From contig CALAZS010000252.1 of assembly GCA_937926265.1 (NCBI GenBank), forward strand, positions 1 to 5,100: DNA of 5,100 nt, read 5' to 3'. Positions within the stretch are counted from its first letter, which is position 1. Every line of letters begins with the position of its first letter. The translations under genes were made by a program, and so were the position numbers. This document shows, one piece after another, positions 1 through 5,100 of the stretch. This DNA is from an uncultured Gammaproteobacteria bacterium. GTDB taxonomy: Bacteria; Pseudomonadota; Gammaproteobacteria; Chromatiales; Chromatiaceae. The notes beneath the pieces are model-generated. The model was given only the letters and a program-made list of their open reading frames with translations. It had not been told where the DNA came from and searched no databases.

Positions 1-77
1 AAAGATGGTGTGGAAAAAATGACATGGATGATGATATTTCCATGTTGGCATTGGAAGTTCCTGTTAATAAAAATTAA
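1..77 (+). CDS. C-terminal end of an upstream gene, possibly a PP2C/SpoIIE-type Ser/Thr phosphatase (partial)
   Basis: Reading from base 3 gives 24 codons ending at TAA (75-77). The tail reads MDDDISMLALEVPVNKN after a short RWCGKND stretch. An acidic Asp-Asp pair followed by Ile-Ser/Thr and a short hydrophobic strand is how SpoIIE/RsbU-type PP2C phosphatases usually end: one Asp of the pair binds metal and the strand closes the domain. That is family knowledge applied to a very short fragment, so the identity is tentative. Such phosphatases dephosphorylate STAS anti-anti-sigma proteins, and a STAS gene lies further down this locus at 3109, which supports the reading. The gap to the exporter start is 35 bases with no clear promoter or terminator, so co-transcription is plausible. 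Most of the gene lies outside the window. Confidence 0.45.
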   Translation, partial: RWCGKNDMDDDISMLALEVPVNKN

Positions 78-112
78 ACGGAAATAAGCCAATAAAAAAG
101 CAGGAACAAACA

Positions 113-1765
113 ATGAATTCTGAGAATCAAATGGATATATTTTCCAGCAGCATAAGATCAGCCCTTAAAACAGTTGGCGTATTCAGTTTTATTACTAGTG
201 GCTTGTTACTGGTTGTACCACTGTTTACTTTGCAGGTGCTCGACAGGGTGCTTTCGACCCGTAGTATCGATACATTGATAGTGCTGACCATTGGTGCAAC
301 ATTTGTTGTTTTGATTATTTCGCTGCTTTATCTAGTGCGGGAAAGGATAATGGCGAGGGTCGCTATCAAGATTGATACTGACCTTGGTCCGGCACTTTTC
401 AGGAAGACATTACAGGACAATGCCTTTAAGGGCATTCCGGAAAACCGGCATCTGATAAATGATATTCGTAAATTGCGATACTTCCTGGCTGGTAACTCAC
501 TATTTAACCTTTTTGACTTGCCCTGGACTCCACTGTTTGTGGCGATGGTTTTTATGTTCAGTCCCGTTCTCGGTGGCGTGGTGACATTGGCTGTTATTTT
601 CATGCTTGCGATTGGTTTGTTAAATGAGTACATGACCAGGCCGGGGATAATGAAAGCAGAAAGCAACCACCAGGAACATCTTGTTCAGGAAGATGTGTTT
701 CTTCGCAATGCAGAATCTATCGAGGCAATGGGTATGTCTTCTCAGGTTGAGCAGTTGTGGCATAGGCATCAGGGTGCCGTTGTTGCCAACGAAGTCAGGA
801 TTGCAGACACGGCTGCAAGGTTAAATGCAATCATGAAATTCACCCGCATCATGCTTAATATTTTCTTGATGTCCATTGGTGCCTGGCTGGTAGTAAGCAG
901 CCAGATTAGCACTGGTATCATGATCGCGAGTCTTATTATCGGTATGAGAGCGATAGCACCTTTGGAAGGTATTTTTGTTAACTGGCGACAGTTAAATATT
1001 TCCAGAAACATATATAGCAGTGTGCGTAAGCAACTCAAAACAACGGAATCAAACAGGCACAACCATGCGATAACCAGTATTCCGGAAGGTGGCCTGTCTA
1101 TAGAGAACCTTGTTTATGTACCCGCAGAAAGTAAAAAGCCGGTTATAAAGGGTATTAATTATCATTTGCCTGAAGGTCATATTCTTGGCATCACCGGTCC
1201 GAATGGTTCCGGTAAAAGTACCCTGCTTAGGTTGGCAATGGGCTTGCATCGGCCAACTGGTGGCAGTGTCAGGCTTGGTGATTTGGAAGTTTCTGAGCTT
1301 AACCGCGAGCTTTTTGGCTATCACGTTGGTTACCTGAAGCAGGATGCTGATCTTTTCCCTGGCACAGTTGCAGATAATATTTCCCGTCTTCAGCCTGCAT
1401 CACTTGATGAAGTCATTGAAGCTGCAAGATTTGCTGGCGCACATGATTTGATCATGGCTCTACCAGATGGTTACAGCACCAGAATTATGGGAGCTGGTTT
1501 CAACCTTTCCGGTGGACAAAGACAAATGATTGCCCTGGCACGTGCCATGTTTGGCAAACCAAAGTTCCTGGTGCTGGATGAACCTACCGCGATGCTGGAT
1601 CTCAATGAAACAGAAAACGTTGTCGCAATGCTGAGAAGGTTACGTGCAGCAGGTATCACCACATTGGTGGCAACACATCAAAGCCGTTTACTAAAAGAAG
1701 TCAATGATGTGCTGGTATTAAAAGCCGGCCATATTGATTCAATGAAAAAACTCAAAGTGGCATGA
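113..1765 (+). CDS. Type I secretion ABC exporter, permease fused to ATPase (PrtD family)
   Basis: This 550-residue inner-membrane exporter uses ATP to drive a substrate through a type I secretion channel. Hydrophobic segments lie near residues 21-43, 55-76, 138-150, 152-171, 246-262 and 267-285, which fits the six-helix ABC exporter fold. The DLPWTP motif (135-140) and NAESIEAMGM (199-208) are typical of the PrtD group. The nucleotide-binding domain has Walker A GPNGSGKST (362-370), Q-loop Q410, signature LSGGQ (465-469), Walker B FLVLDE (485-490), D-loop MLD (494-496) and H-loop H522, so it should be catalytically competent. There is no N-terminal C39 peptidase-like domain, and the length matches PrtD-type exporters rather than the longer HlyB or LapB types. 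AGGA at 102-105 is a ribosome binding site 7 bases before the ATG. The gene overlaps the HlyD gene by 4 bases. Confidence 0.95.
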   Translation: MNSENQMDIFSSSIRSALKTVGVFSFITSGLLLVVPLFTLQVLDRVLSTRSIDTLIVLTIGATFVVLIISLLYLVRERIMARVAIKIDTDLGPALFRKTLQDNAFKGIPENRHLINDIRKLRYFLAGNSLFNLFDLPWTPLFVAMVFMFSPVLGGVVTLAVIFMLAIGLLNEYMTRPGIMKAESNHQEHLVQEDVFLRNAESIEAMGMSSQVEQLWHRHQGAVVANEVRIADTAARLNAIMKFTRIMLNIFLMSIGAWLVVSSQISTGIMIASLIIGMRAIAPLEGIFVNWRQLNISRNIYSSVRKQLKTTESNRHNHAITSIPEGGLSIENLVYVPAESKKPVIKGINYHLPEGHILGITGPNGSGKSTLLRLAMGLHRPTGGSVRLGDLEVSELNRELFGYHVGYLKQDADLFPGTVADNISRLQPASLDEVIEAARFAGAHDLIMALPDGYSTRIMGAGFNLSGGQRQMIALARAMFGKPKFLVLDEPTAMLDLNETENVVAMLRRLRAAGITTLVATHQSRLLKEVNDVLVLKAGHIDSMKKLKVA

Positions 1766-3036
1766 TCATGAAAAACGAATTTACAAAACTCTCTGTAACA
1801 GGTTGGTCAATTATTGCTGTTGGTCTTGGCATGCTGTTTAGCTGGGCGGCTTTTGCAAACCTTGAAACCGCTGCCATTGCTTACGGGGTGGTAGAACCGG
1901 CTGATGGTATTCATAAGGTTCAGCATCTTGAAGGAGGCATTATCAAGCAAGTACATGTTCAGGATGGTGCTTTTGTAAACAAAGGTGACAAGCTGATAAC
2001 CCTCGATGATACCCAGGCACGTGTGCAGTTCGATCGAATCAGTCAGAGACTGAATGCCGCTAAGATTGAAAGTCACCGGTTAAAGCTGGAACTGGAAGAC
2101 AAACCCTGGCAGTTGGGCATTGAGCTGTCAGGTGAAGATTATGCCGAGTTTGTTGGCGTACAGAAAAAGCTGTTTGATTCGAGGCTTGAAGCTTACAACG
2201 TTCAGCTTGATATCATGGATCAGAAGATTGTTGAATACGAAAATGAAATCAACGGTCTGACGCTAGAATTAAATGCCGCGCTTAAGCAGGTTAAAATTTT
2301 CAAGGAACGTTTAGCAGACTTAAGTAACCTGATGAAGAAGAACATGGTTACCAAAACTGAACAGCTTGAACTTGAAACCGGCCTGGCCGAATACCAGGGT
2401 AAGGCAGGCAGGCTCACAGCTAACATTGCACGTGTCAGACAACAGATCGGTGAAACCAGGCTGATGAAAATGCGTATGCAGCCCAAGCGTCTGGCCGAAG
2501 TTACTTCTGAATACCAAGACAGCCAGGAGCTGCAGAACGACCTGATTGAAAGACTGAAATCTGCCCGTGATGTGCTTGATCGCAAGGCTATTTATTCCGA
2601 GATAACCGGCAAGGTGACAGACTTGCAGGTAAAAGCCTCCGGTGGGGTCATTGAGGAAAGTGAGGCAGTAATGAATATTGTGCCAGCCGGTGATCAAATG
2701 ATAGTACGTTCCAGGATCAATCCGGATGATATTGATGTGGTTAAACCTGGCTTGGAAGTGGACATTCGTTTTACCGCCTATTCAAACAGAAGAATGCATC
2801 CTGTCAGCGGTAAAGTGATGGAAATATCGCCCGATAGAAAAGCAGCGACTGATGGCAGTTACTATTACGAGTCAATTATTGAAATTGATGCCGCCTCTTT
2901 GGATTCAGGTCAGTCCATAGAACTTTATCCTGGCATGTCTGTACAATTGGCTATAATCAGTGGCGAGCGCAGTGTTTGGGAATATTTTCTTGATCCTGTT
3001 ATGAATACGGCTCAACTTTCCCTGCGTGAGCAATAA
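1762..3036 (+). CDS. HlyD-family membrane fusion protein (type I secretion periplasmic adaptor)
   Basis: This 424-residue protein links the ABC exporter to an outer-membrane TolC-like channel across the periplasm. A short cytoplasmic tail is followed by one membrane helix at about residues 12-33. A biotinyl-lipoyl half motif follows at about 52-83 (VQHLEGGI, then DGAFVNKGDKLITLDD). Residues about 85-275 are rich in charged and Leu/Gln heptads and should form the alpha-helical hairpin. The second lipoyl half and a beta-barrel region follow (VTDLQVKASGGVI, then PDDIDVVKPG). The end carries the family hallmark PGMSVQLAIISGERSVWEYF near 390-409. The ATG overlaps the exporter stop codon as ATGA, so translation is probably coupled. 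A second ATG two codons later (1768) is an equally possible start, because the only ribosome binding site nearby is weak. No TolC-type gene is visible. Confidence 0.94.
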   Translation: MIMKNEFTKLSVTGWSIIAVGLGMLFSWAAFANLETAAIAYGVVEPADGIHKVQHLEGGIIKQVHVQDGAFVNKGDKLITLDDTQARVQFDRISQRLNAAKIESHRLKLELEDKPWQLGIELSGEDYAEFVGVQKKLFDSRLEAYNVQLDIMDQKIVEYENEINGLTLELNAALKQVKIFKERLADLSNLMKKNMVTKTEQLELETGLAEYQGKAGRLTANIARVRQQIGETRLMKMRMQPKRLAEVTSEYQDSQELQNDLIERLKSARDVLDRKAIYSEITGKVTDLQVKASGGVIEESEAVMNIVPAGDQMIVRSRINPDDIDVVKPGLEVDIRFTAYSNRRMHPVSGKVMEISPDRKAATDGSYYYESIIEIDAASLDSGQSIELYPGMSVQLAIISGERSVWEYFLDPVMNTAQLSLREQ

Positions 3037-3108
3037 ATGGTACATCAATCTGAATAATTAAGTTTACATTCAGGCGATAAATAGGCAGGTCAAGCAAGAG
3101 ACATAAAT

Positions 3109-3447
3109 ATGAGTTTTGATATCGATAAGCAGGATGGGGTGGTTGTCATTCATTTGAATGTGCCTCGGCTGGATGCCAATACTTCACGTCAACTCAAGCG
3201 CTTGATTGAAGAACAAACAGTTCAGCCTGACGATCGTCTTGTGCTTGATTTCGATGGTGTCGATTTTATTGATTCAAGTGGGTTAGGTATGCTGGTTAAG
3301 CTGATGAAGCATCTTGGCTTATCAGGTGGACTGGTGTTGTGTTGTATTCACTCCAAACCGATCATGGACATACTTGTCATGACACGCATGAACAAAGCCT
3401 TCACTCTTAAAGACAACCTCAAAGAAGCGCTTTCAGCTTTTCAATAG
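3109..3447 (+). CDS. STAS-domain anti-sigma factor antagonist (SpoIIAA-like)
   Basis: This small 112-residue cytoplasmic protein is a single STAS domain. The diagnostic segment is LDFDGVDFIDSSGLGML, with DSSGLG at residues 55-60. By alignment with Bacillus SpoIIAA the second Ser (S57) is the expected phosphorylation site. In that family an anti-sigma/kinase phosphorylates this Ser and a PP2C phosphatase removes the phosphate, which switches binding partners. The ending, NKAFTLKDNLKEALSAF, is the usual final helix of the fold. AAGAGA at 3096-3101 is a plausible ribosome binding site 7 bases before the ATG. The gene lies 72 bases after the HlyD gene on the same strand and is probably part of the same transcript. 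A role as an ABC-transporter accessory subunit, like MlaB, is an alternative. The intact Ser motif favours the partner-switch role. The actual target is unknown. Confidence 0.9.
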   Translation: MSFDIDKQDGVVVIHLNVPRLDANTSRQLKRLIEEQTVQPDDRLVLDFDGVDFIDSSGLGMLVKLMKHLGLSGGLVLCCIHSKPIMDILVMTRMNKAFTLKDNLKEALSAFQ

Positions 3448-3474
3448 CTATTCAAAATTATAAATATTTTTCAA

Positions 3475-3513
3475 ATTTGCAATGCTATTTGCAAAATGAA
3501 AGGCAATTCGCAA
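3475..3513. repeat. Three near-copies of ATTTGCAA in the STAS-RTX gap
   Basis: ATTTGCAA occurs at 3475-3482 and 3487-3494, and ATTCGCAA at 3506-3513. The second copy contains the perfect palindrome TTTGCAAA (3488-3495). They lie about 160-195 bases before the predicted RTX transcription start, within the range of distal activator sites at RpoN promoters. The background is AT-rich, so chance recurrence is possible. Confidence 0.35.
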
Positions 3514-3532
3514 ATAAATCCATTTTCATTTT
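3493..3532. repeat. 9-bp inverted repeat after the STAS gene
   Basis: AAAATGAAA (3493-3501) and TTTCATTTT (3524-3532) are perfectly complementary around a 22-base loop. The stem has only one G-C pair and is not followed by a T run, so it is a poor intrinsic terminator. No better terminator for the exporter-STAS transcript is visible in the gap. Confidence 0.25.
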
Positions 3533-3577
3533 AAGAATTTCTCCTGATTAATATTCCCATTGTTTTCTTTTTATCTC

Positions 3578-3606
3578 TTGTTTTAAGAAATAATTTTTTA
3601 AAACAA
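3578..3606. promoter_or_regulatory. AT-rich 13-bp palindrome upstream of the RTX promoter
   Basis: The arms TTGTTTTAAGAAA (3578-3590) and TTTTTTAAAACAA (3594-3606) are complementary over 13 positions with one G-T wobble and a 3-base centre. Relative to the predicted start near 3669 it lies at about -91 to -63, a usual place for an activator or operator site at an RpoN promoter. It could instead act as a weak terminator or RNA hairpin behind the STAS gene, although the stem is almost entirely A/T. Confidence 0.45.
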
Positions 3607-3642
3607 TCACTTACATAACCTTGTTGATTGTCTTGATTTTTC

Positions 3643-3658
3643 TGGCATCAATCCTGCT
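3643..3658 (+). promoter_or_regulatory. Candidate sigma-54 (RpoN) -24/-12 promoter for the RTX gene
   Basis: TGGCATCAATCCTGCT matches the RpoN consensus TGGCACGNNNNTTGCW. The invariant -24 GG (3644-3645) and -12 GC (3656-3657) have exactly ten bases between them, and the full TGGCA block is present. Departures from consensus are C to T, G to C and one T to C. Transcription would begin about 12 bases after the GC, near 3669, leaving a leader of about 32 bases that contains the GGAG site. It is intergenic, correctly oriented and close to the start codon. No comparable sigma-70 pair was found nearby. RpoN promoters need an enhancer-binding activator, which is not visible here. Confidence 0.55.
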
Positions 3659-3687
3659 GACACAATCTGAATTCTAACAATTTACTT

Positions 3688-3691
3688 GGAG
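3688..3691 (+). promoter_or_regulatory. Ribosome binding site of the RTX gene
   Basis: GGAG lies 9 bases before the ATG at 3701. This fixes the start of the open-ended RTX reading frame and leaves no room for an N-terminal domain upstream of the repeats. Confidence 0.75.
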
Positions 3692-3700
3692 TGGTTTTCA

Positions 3701-5100
3701 ATGGCTATCAGCAACGAAGATAAAATCATTGGTACAGACGAGGCAGATATTTTAGATGGATCAGGAATCGCTGATTTAATCGAAGGCGGTGAAGGTGACG
3801 ACACCATCCAGGGTTATCAGAATGACGATTTCATCAATGCCGGTTCCGGTGATAACTTCGTAGCAGGTAATGATGGTAACGACACCATTTACGCTGAAGA
3901 TGGCCGTGACATTCTCTACGGTGACACCGAGCCTGAAGTTATTCCTAACGATCTCGATCTTTTGCATGCTGATCCTTATGACGGTGAAGCAATCGATAGA
4001 AACGCCGCAGAAGGTGTCTTTGATGACACTAATGCCGGAGCAACCGGTGACGGTTCCAATCTTGATAGCGTAGAAACTTACGACCCAAATGGTTTCGATG
4101 ACATTATCTATGCCGGTCAGGGTGTTGACATGGTTTACGGTGGCTGGGGTGATGATGCTTTACATGGAGAAACCGGTACCGATTTATTACGTGGTGGTGA
4201 TGGTAATGACACGCTGAAAGGTGGGGCCGATGACGACTCGCTCTACGGTGACAAGGGTGACGATTACATGGAAGGTAATTCCGGTAATGATTACATGTTC
4301 GGATCTGTTGGCAATGACAGAATGCTCGGCGGCACCGGCGATGACAATATGTACGGTGATGAAGACGATGACATGCTCAACGGTGGTGCCGGTAATGACT
4401 TTATCCGAGCCGGCAGCGGTAATGATGAAGGCTGGGGTGGTGCCGGTAACGATGAAATCCATGGTGAACAGGGTAACGATGTGCTCAGAGGCGAGGACCA
4501 GGATGACATTATTAGTGGTGGTGAAGGTGACGATCAAATCTTTGGTGGTGCAGATAACGATACCTTAAGTGGTGACGATGGTGCGGACTTGATTTTGGGT
4601 GGTTCCGGTCTCGATATGATTTACGGAGGTGTTGGTGCCGATACACTCAAAGGCGAAAGTGGTAATGACATTATCGATGGTGGCCTTGATAACGACAGCA
4701 TATTCGGCGGGCAGGGAAATGATGAAATCCGTGCTGGTGAAGGCAATGACCTGGCTCGCGGTGGATCGGGCAACGATATCGTTGACGGTGAATCTGGCGA
4801 TGACACGCTTTATGGTGAAGATGGTGATGACAATATCAGTGGCCAGGATGGCCTGGATACCATTTATGCAGGCAATGGTAGCGATACCGTTTCAGGTGGT
4901 TTGCTCGCAGATAAAATCTATGGTGGCCAGGGCGACGATAGCTTAAGTGGTGATGAGGGTGATGATCTCATCCATGGTAACGAAGGGATTGATAGGGTTT
5001 TTGGTGGTAGTGGTAACGATGAGATTTACGGCGGGTCTGAAAACGATGTGAGCCGCGGTGGTGCTGGTGATGATGGTATTAGTGGTGATGGCCAGGATGA
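3701..5100 (+). CDS. RTX-repeat calcium-binding protein, probable type I secretion substrate (3' end outside window)
   Basis: The reading frame is open for 466 codons and leaves the window without a stop. The start MAISNEDKIIGTDEADILDG follows a GGAG ribosome binding site (3688-3691) by 9 bases. Nine-residue RTX turns of the GGxGxDxUx type begin at about residue 12. There are 7 turns at 12-74, an acidic spacer at 75-129, then 37 turns in strict phase at 130-462 and the start of another. RTX turns bind Ca2+ outside the cell and fold into a parallel beta-roll. No Sec signal is present, as expected for a type I substrate whose signal lies at the unseen C-terminus. The visible part has no Cys, only 15 Lys/Arg and a large excess of Asp/Glu. 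No protease, lipase, toxin or LapA-type retention domain is seen, so function is unassigned: surface adhesin, matrix or layer protein, or the N-terminal part of a larger enzyme are all possible. Confidence 0.93.
   Translation, partial: MAISNEDKIIGTDEADILDGSGIADLIEGGEGDDTIQGYQNDDFINAGSGDNFVAGNDGNDTIYAEDGRDILYGDTEPEVIPNDLDLLHADPYDGEAIDRNAAEGVFDDTNAGATGDGSNLDSVETYDPNGFDDIIYAGQGVDMVYGGWGDDALHGETGTDLLRGGDGNDTLKGGADDDSLYGDKGDDYMEGNSGNDYMFGSVGNDRMLGGTGDDNMYGDEDDDMLNGGAGNDFIRAGSGNDEGWGGAGNDEIHGEQGNDVLRGEDQDDIISGGEGDDQIFGGADNDTLSGDDGADLILGGSGLDMIYGGVGADTLKGESGNDIIDGGLDNDSIFGGQGNDEIRAGEGNDLARGGSGNDIVDGESGDDTLYGEDGDDNISGQDGLDTIYAGNGSDTVSGGLLADKIYGGQGDDSLSGDEGDDLIHGNEGIDRVFGGSGNDEIYGGSENDVSRGGAGDDGISGDGQD
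3734..3922 (+). repeat. First RTX block: 7 nine-residue turns
   Basis: This block encodes residues 12-74 of the RTX protein as seven 27-base units (TDEADILDG, SGIADLIEG, GEGDDTIQG, YQNDDFINA, GSGDNFVAG, NDGNDTIYA, EDGRDILYG). Position 5 is Asp in six of them. The exception is GSGDN (N52), the only such substitution in all 44 complete turns visible. The units are diverged at DNA level, so this is an old protein repeat rather than a recent tandem duplication. Confidence 0.88.
3923..4087 (+). other. Acidic non-repeat spacer inside the RTX protein
   Basis: Residues 75-129 interrupt the RTX phase with sequence that has no GGxGxD pattern. It begins DTEPEVIPNDLDLL and ends SVETYDP. The 55 residues hold 11 Asp and 5 Glu but only one basic residue (R100). 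It could be a flexible linker, a capping element between two beta-rolls or a small Ca2+-binding insertion. I do not recognise a named domain. Confidence 0.75.
4088..5086 (+). repeat. Second RTX block: 37 nine-residue turns in unbroken phase
   Basis: This block encodes residues 130-462 as 37 consecutive 27-base units with no insertion or deletion, and the next turn begins at 5087. Asp occupies position 5 of every unit. The core position 7 is aliphatic (I, L, V or M) in all but three turns: residues 238-246 (Gly), 346-354 (Ala) and 445-453 (Ser). By family knowledge each pair of turns makes one layer of a Ca2+-loaded beta-roll, so the visible block would be about 18 layers. Confidence 0.9.

Noticed and set aside
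46..60. TGGCA at 46-50 as a sigma-54 promoter for the exporter
   Set aside because: The bases ten positions after the GG are TC rather than GC, and the site lies inside the upstream coding end.
1..87. Alternative reading of the left edge in frame 1, ending at TAA 85-87
   Set aside because: It gives a Trp/Lys/Met-rich string with no protein-like character, while the frame starting at base 3 gives a coherent acidic C-terminus.
3063..3068. TTTACA as a -35 box for a separate STAS promoter
   Set aside because: No acceptable -10 box occurs 15-19 bases downstream. The STAS gene is more simply explained as co-transcribed.
3621..3638. IHF site at the TTGATT copies between palindrome and promoter
   Set aside because: The WATCAA core is present in reverse orientation, but the TTR half at the required 4-base spacing does not match for either copy.
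3658..3663. CTGACA as a sigma-70 -35 box for the RTX gene
   Set aside because: At the right spacing the sequence is TTTACT, a poor -10 box that would put the start almost on the ribosome binding site.
4187..4568. Open frames on both strands overlapping the RTX region, rich in Val/Thr/Ile or Ser/Pro
   Set aside because: They are by-products of the GGT/GAT-rich 27-base repeats. They show low-complexity sequence and no domain, and the RTX frame explains the region fully.
4088..5086. CRISPR-like regular spacing of repeated DNA
   Set aside because: The 27-base period is in coding phase with strong protein-level conservation and diverged DNA, and there are no constant repeats separated by unique spacers.
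3701..5100. Serralysin-type protease, the usual PrtD substrate
   Set aside because: No HExxHxxGxxH zinc motif is present in the visible 466 residues.

Overview
The window looks like a gammaproteobacterial chromosome segment of moderate to low GC. That assignment is an inference from gene order, codon use and protein style, and I cannot name a genus. It carries a type I secretion locus read entirely on the + strand. Positions 1-77 hold the last 24 codons of an upstream gene whose tail resembles the end of a PP2C/SpoIIE-type phosphatase. Next come a PrtD-type ABC exporter (113-1765) and its HlyD-type membrane fusion protein (1762-3036), which overlap by 4 bases. A 112-residue STAS protein of the anti-anti-sigma (SpoIIAA) type follows at 3109-3447. 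After a 253-base AT-rich gap, an RTX calcium-binding protein starts at 3701 and runs off the right edge, still open after 466 codons.

The likely working unit is as follows. The ABC protein and the HlyD protein form the inner-membrane part of a type I secretion system. A TolC-like outer-membrane channel would be needed and is not in the window. The RTX protein is the obvious candidate substrate: it has no Sec signal, almost no basic residues and no Cys, and it consists nearly entirely of nine-residue Ca2+-binding turns. The STAS gene, and perhaps a phosphatase gene just upstream, suggest that a partner-switching (Ser phosphorylation) circuit is wired into this secretion locus.

The gap at 3448-3700 appears regulatory. 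It contains a good match to a sigma-54 -24/-12 promoter (3643-3658) placed 42 bases before the RTX start. Upstream of that lie a 13-bp AT-rich palindrome (3578-3606) and three near-copies of ATTTGCAA (3475-3513). The substrate gene therefore may be transcribed separately from the exporter genes.

The RTX protein is the most unusual item. Repeats begin at about residue 12 with no globular N-terminal domain. There are 7 turns, then a 55-residue acidic spacer, then 37 turns in unbroken nine-residue phase, all 37 with Asp at the same position. Within the long block there are signs of a higher-order repeat of 11-12 turns and a run of four turns with Met in the core position.
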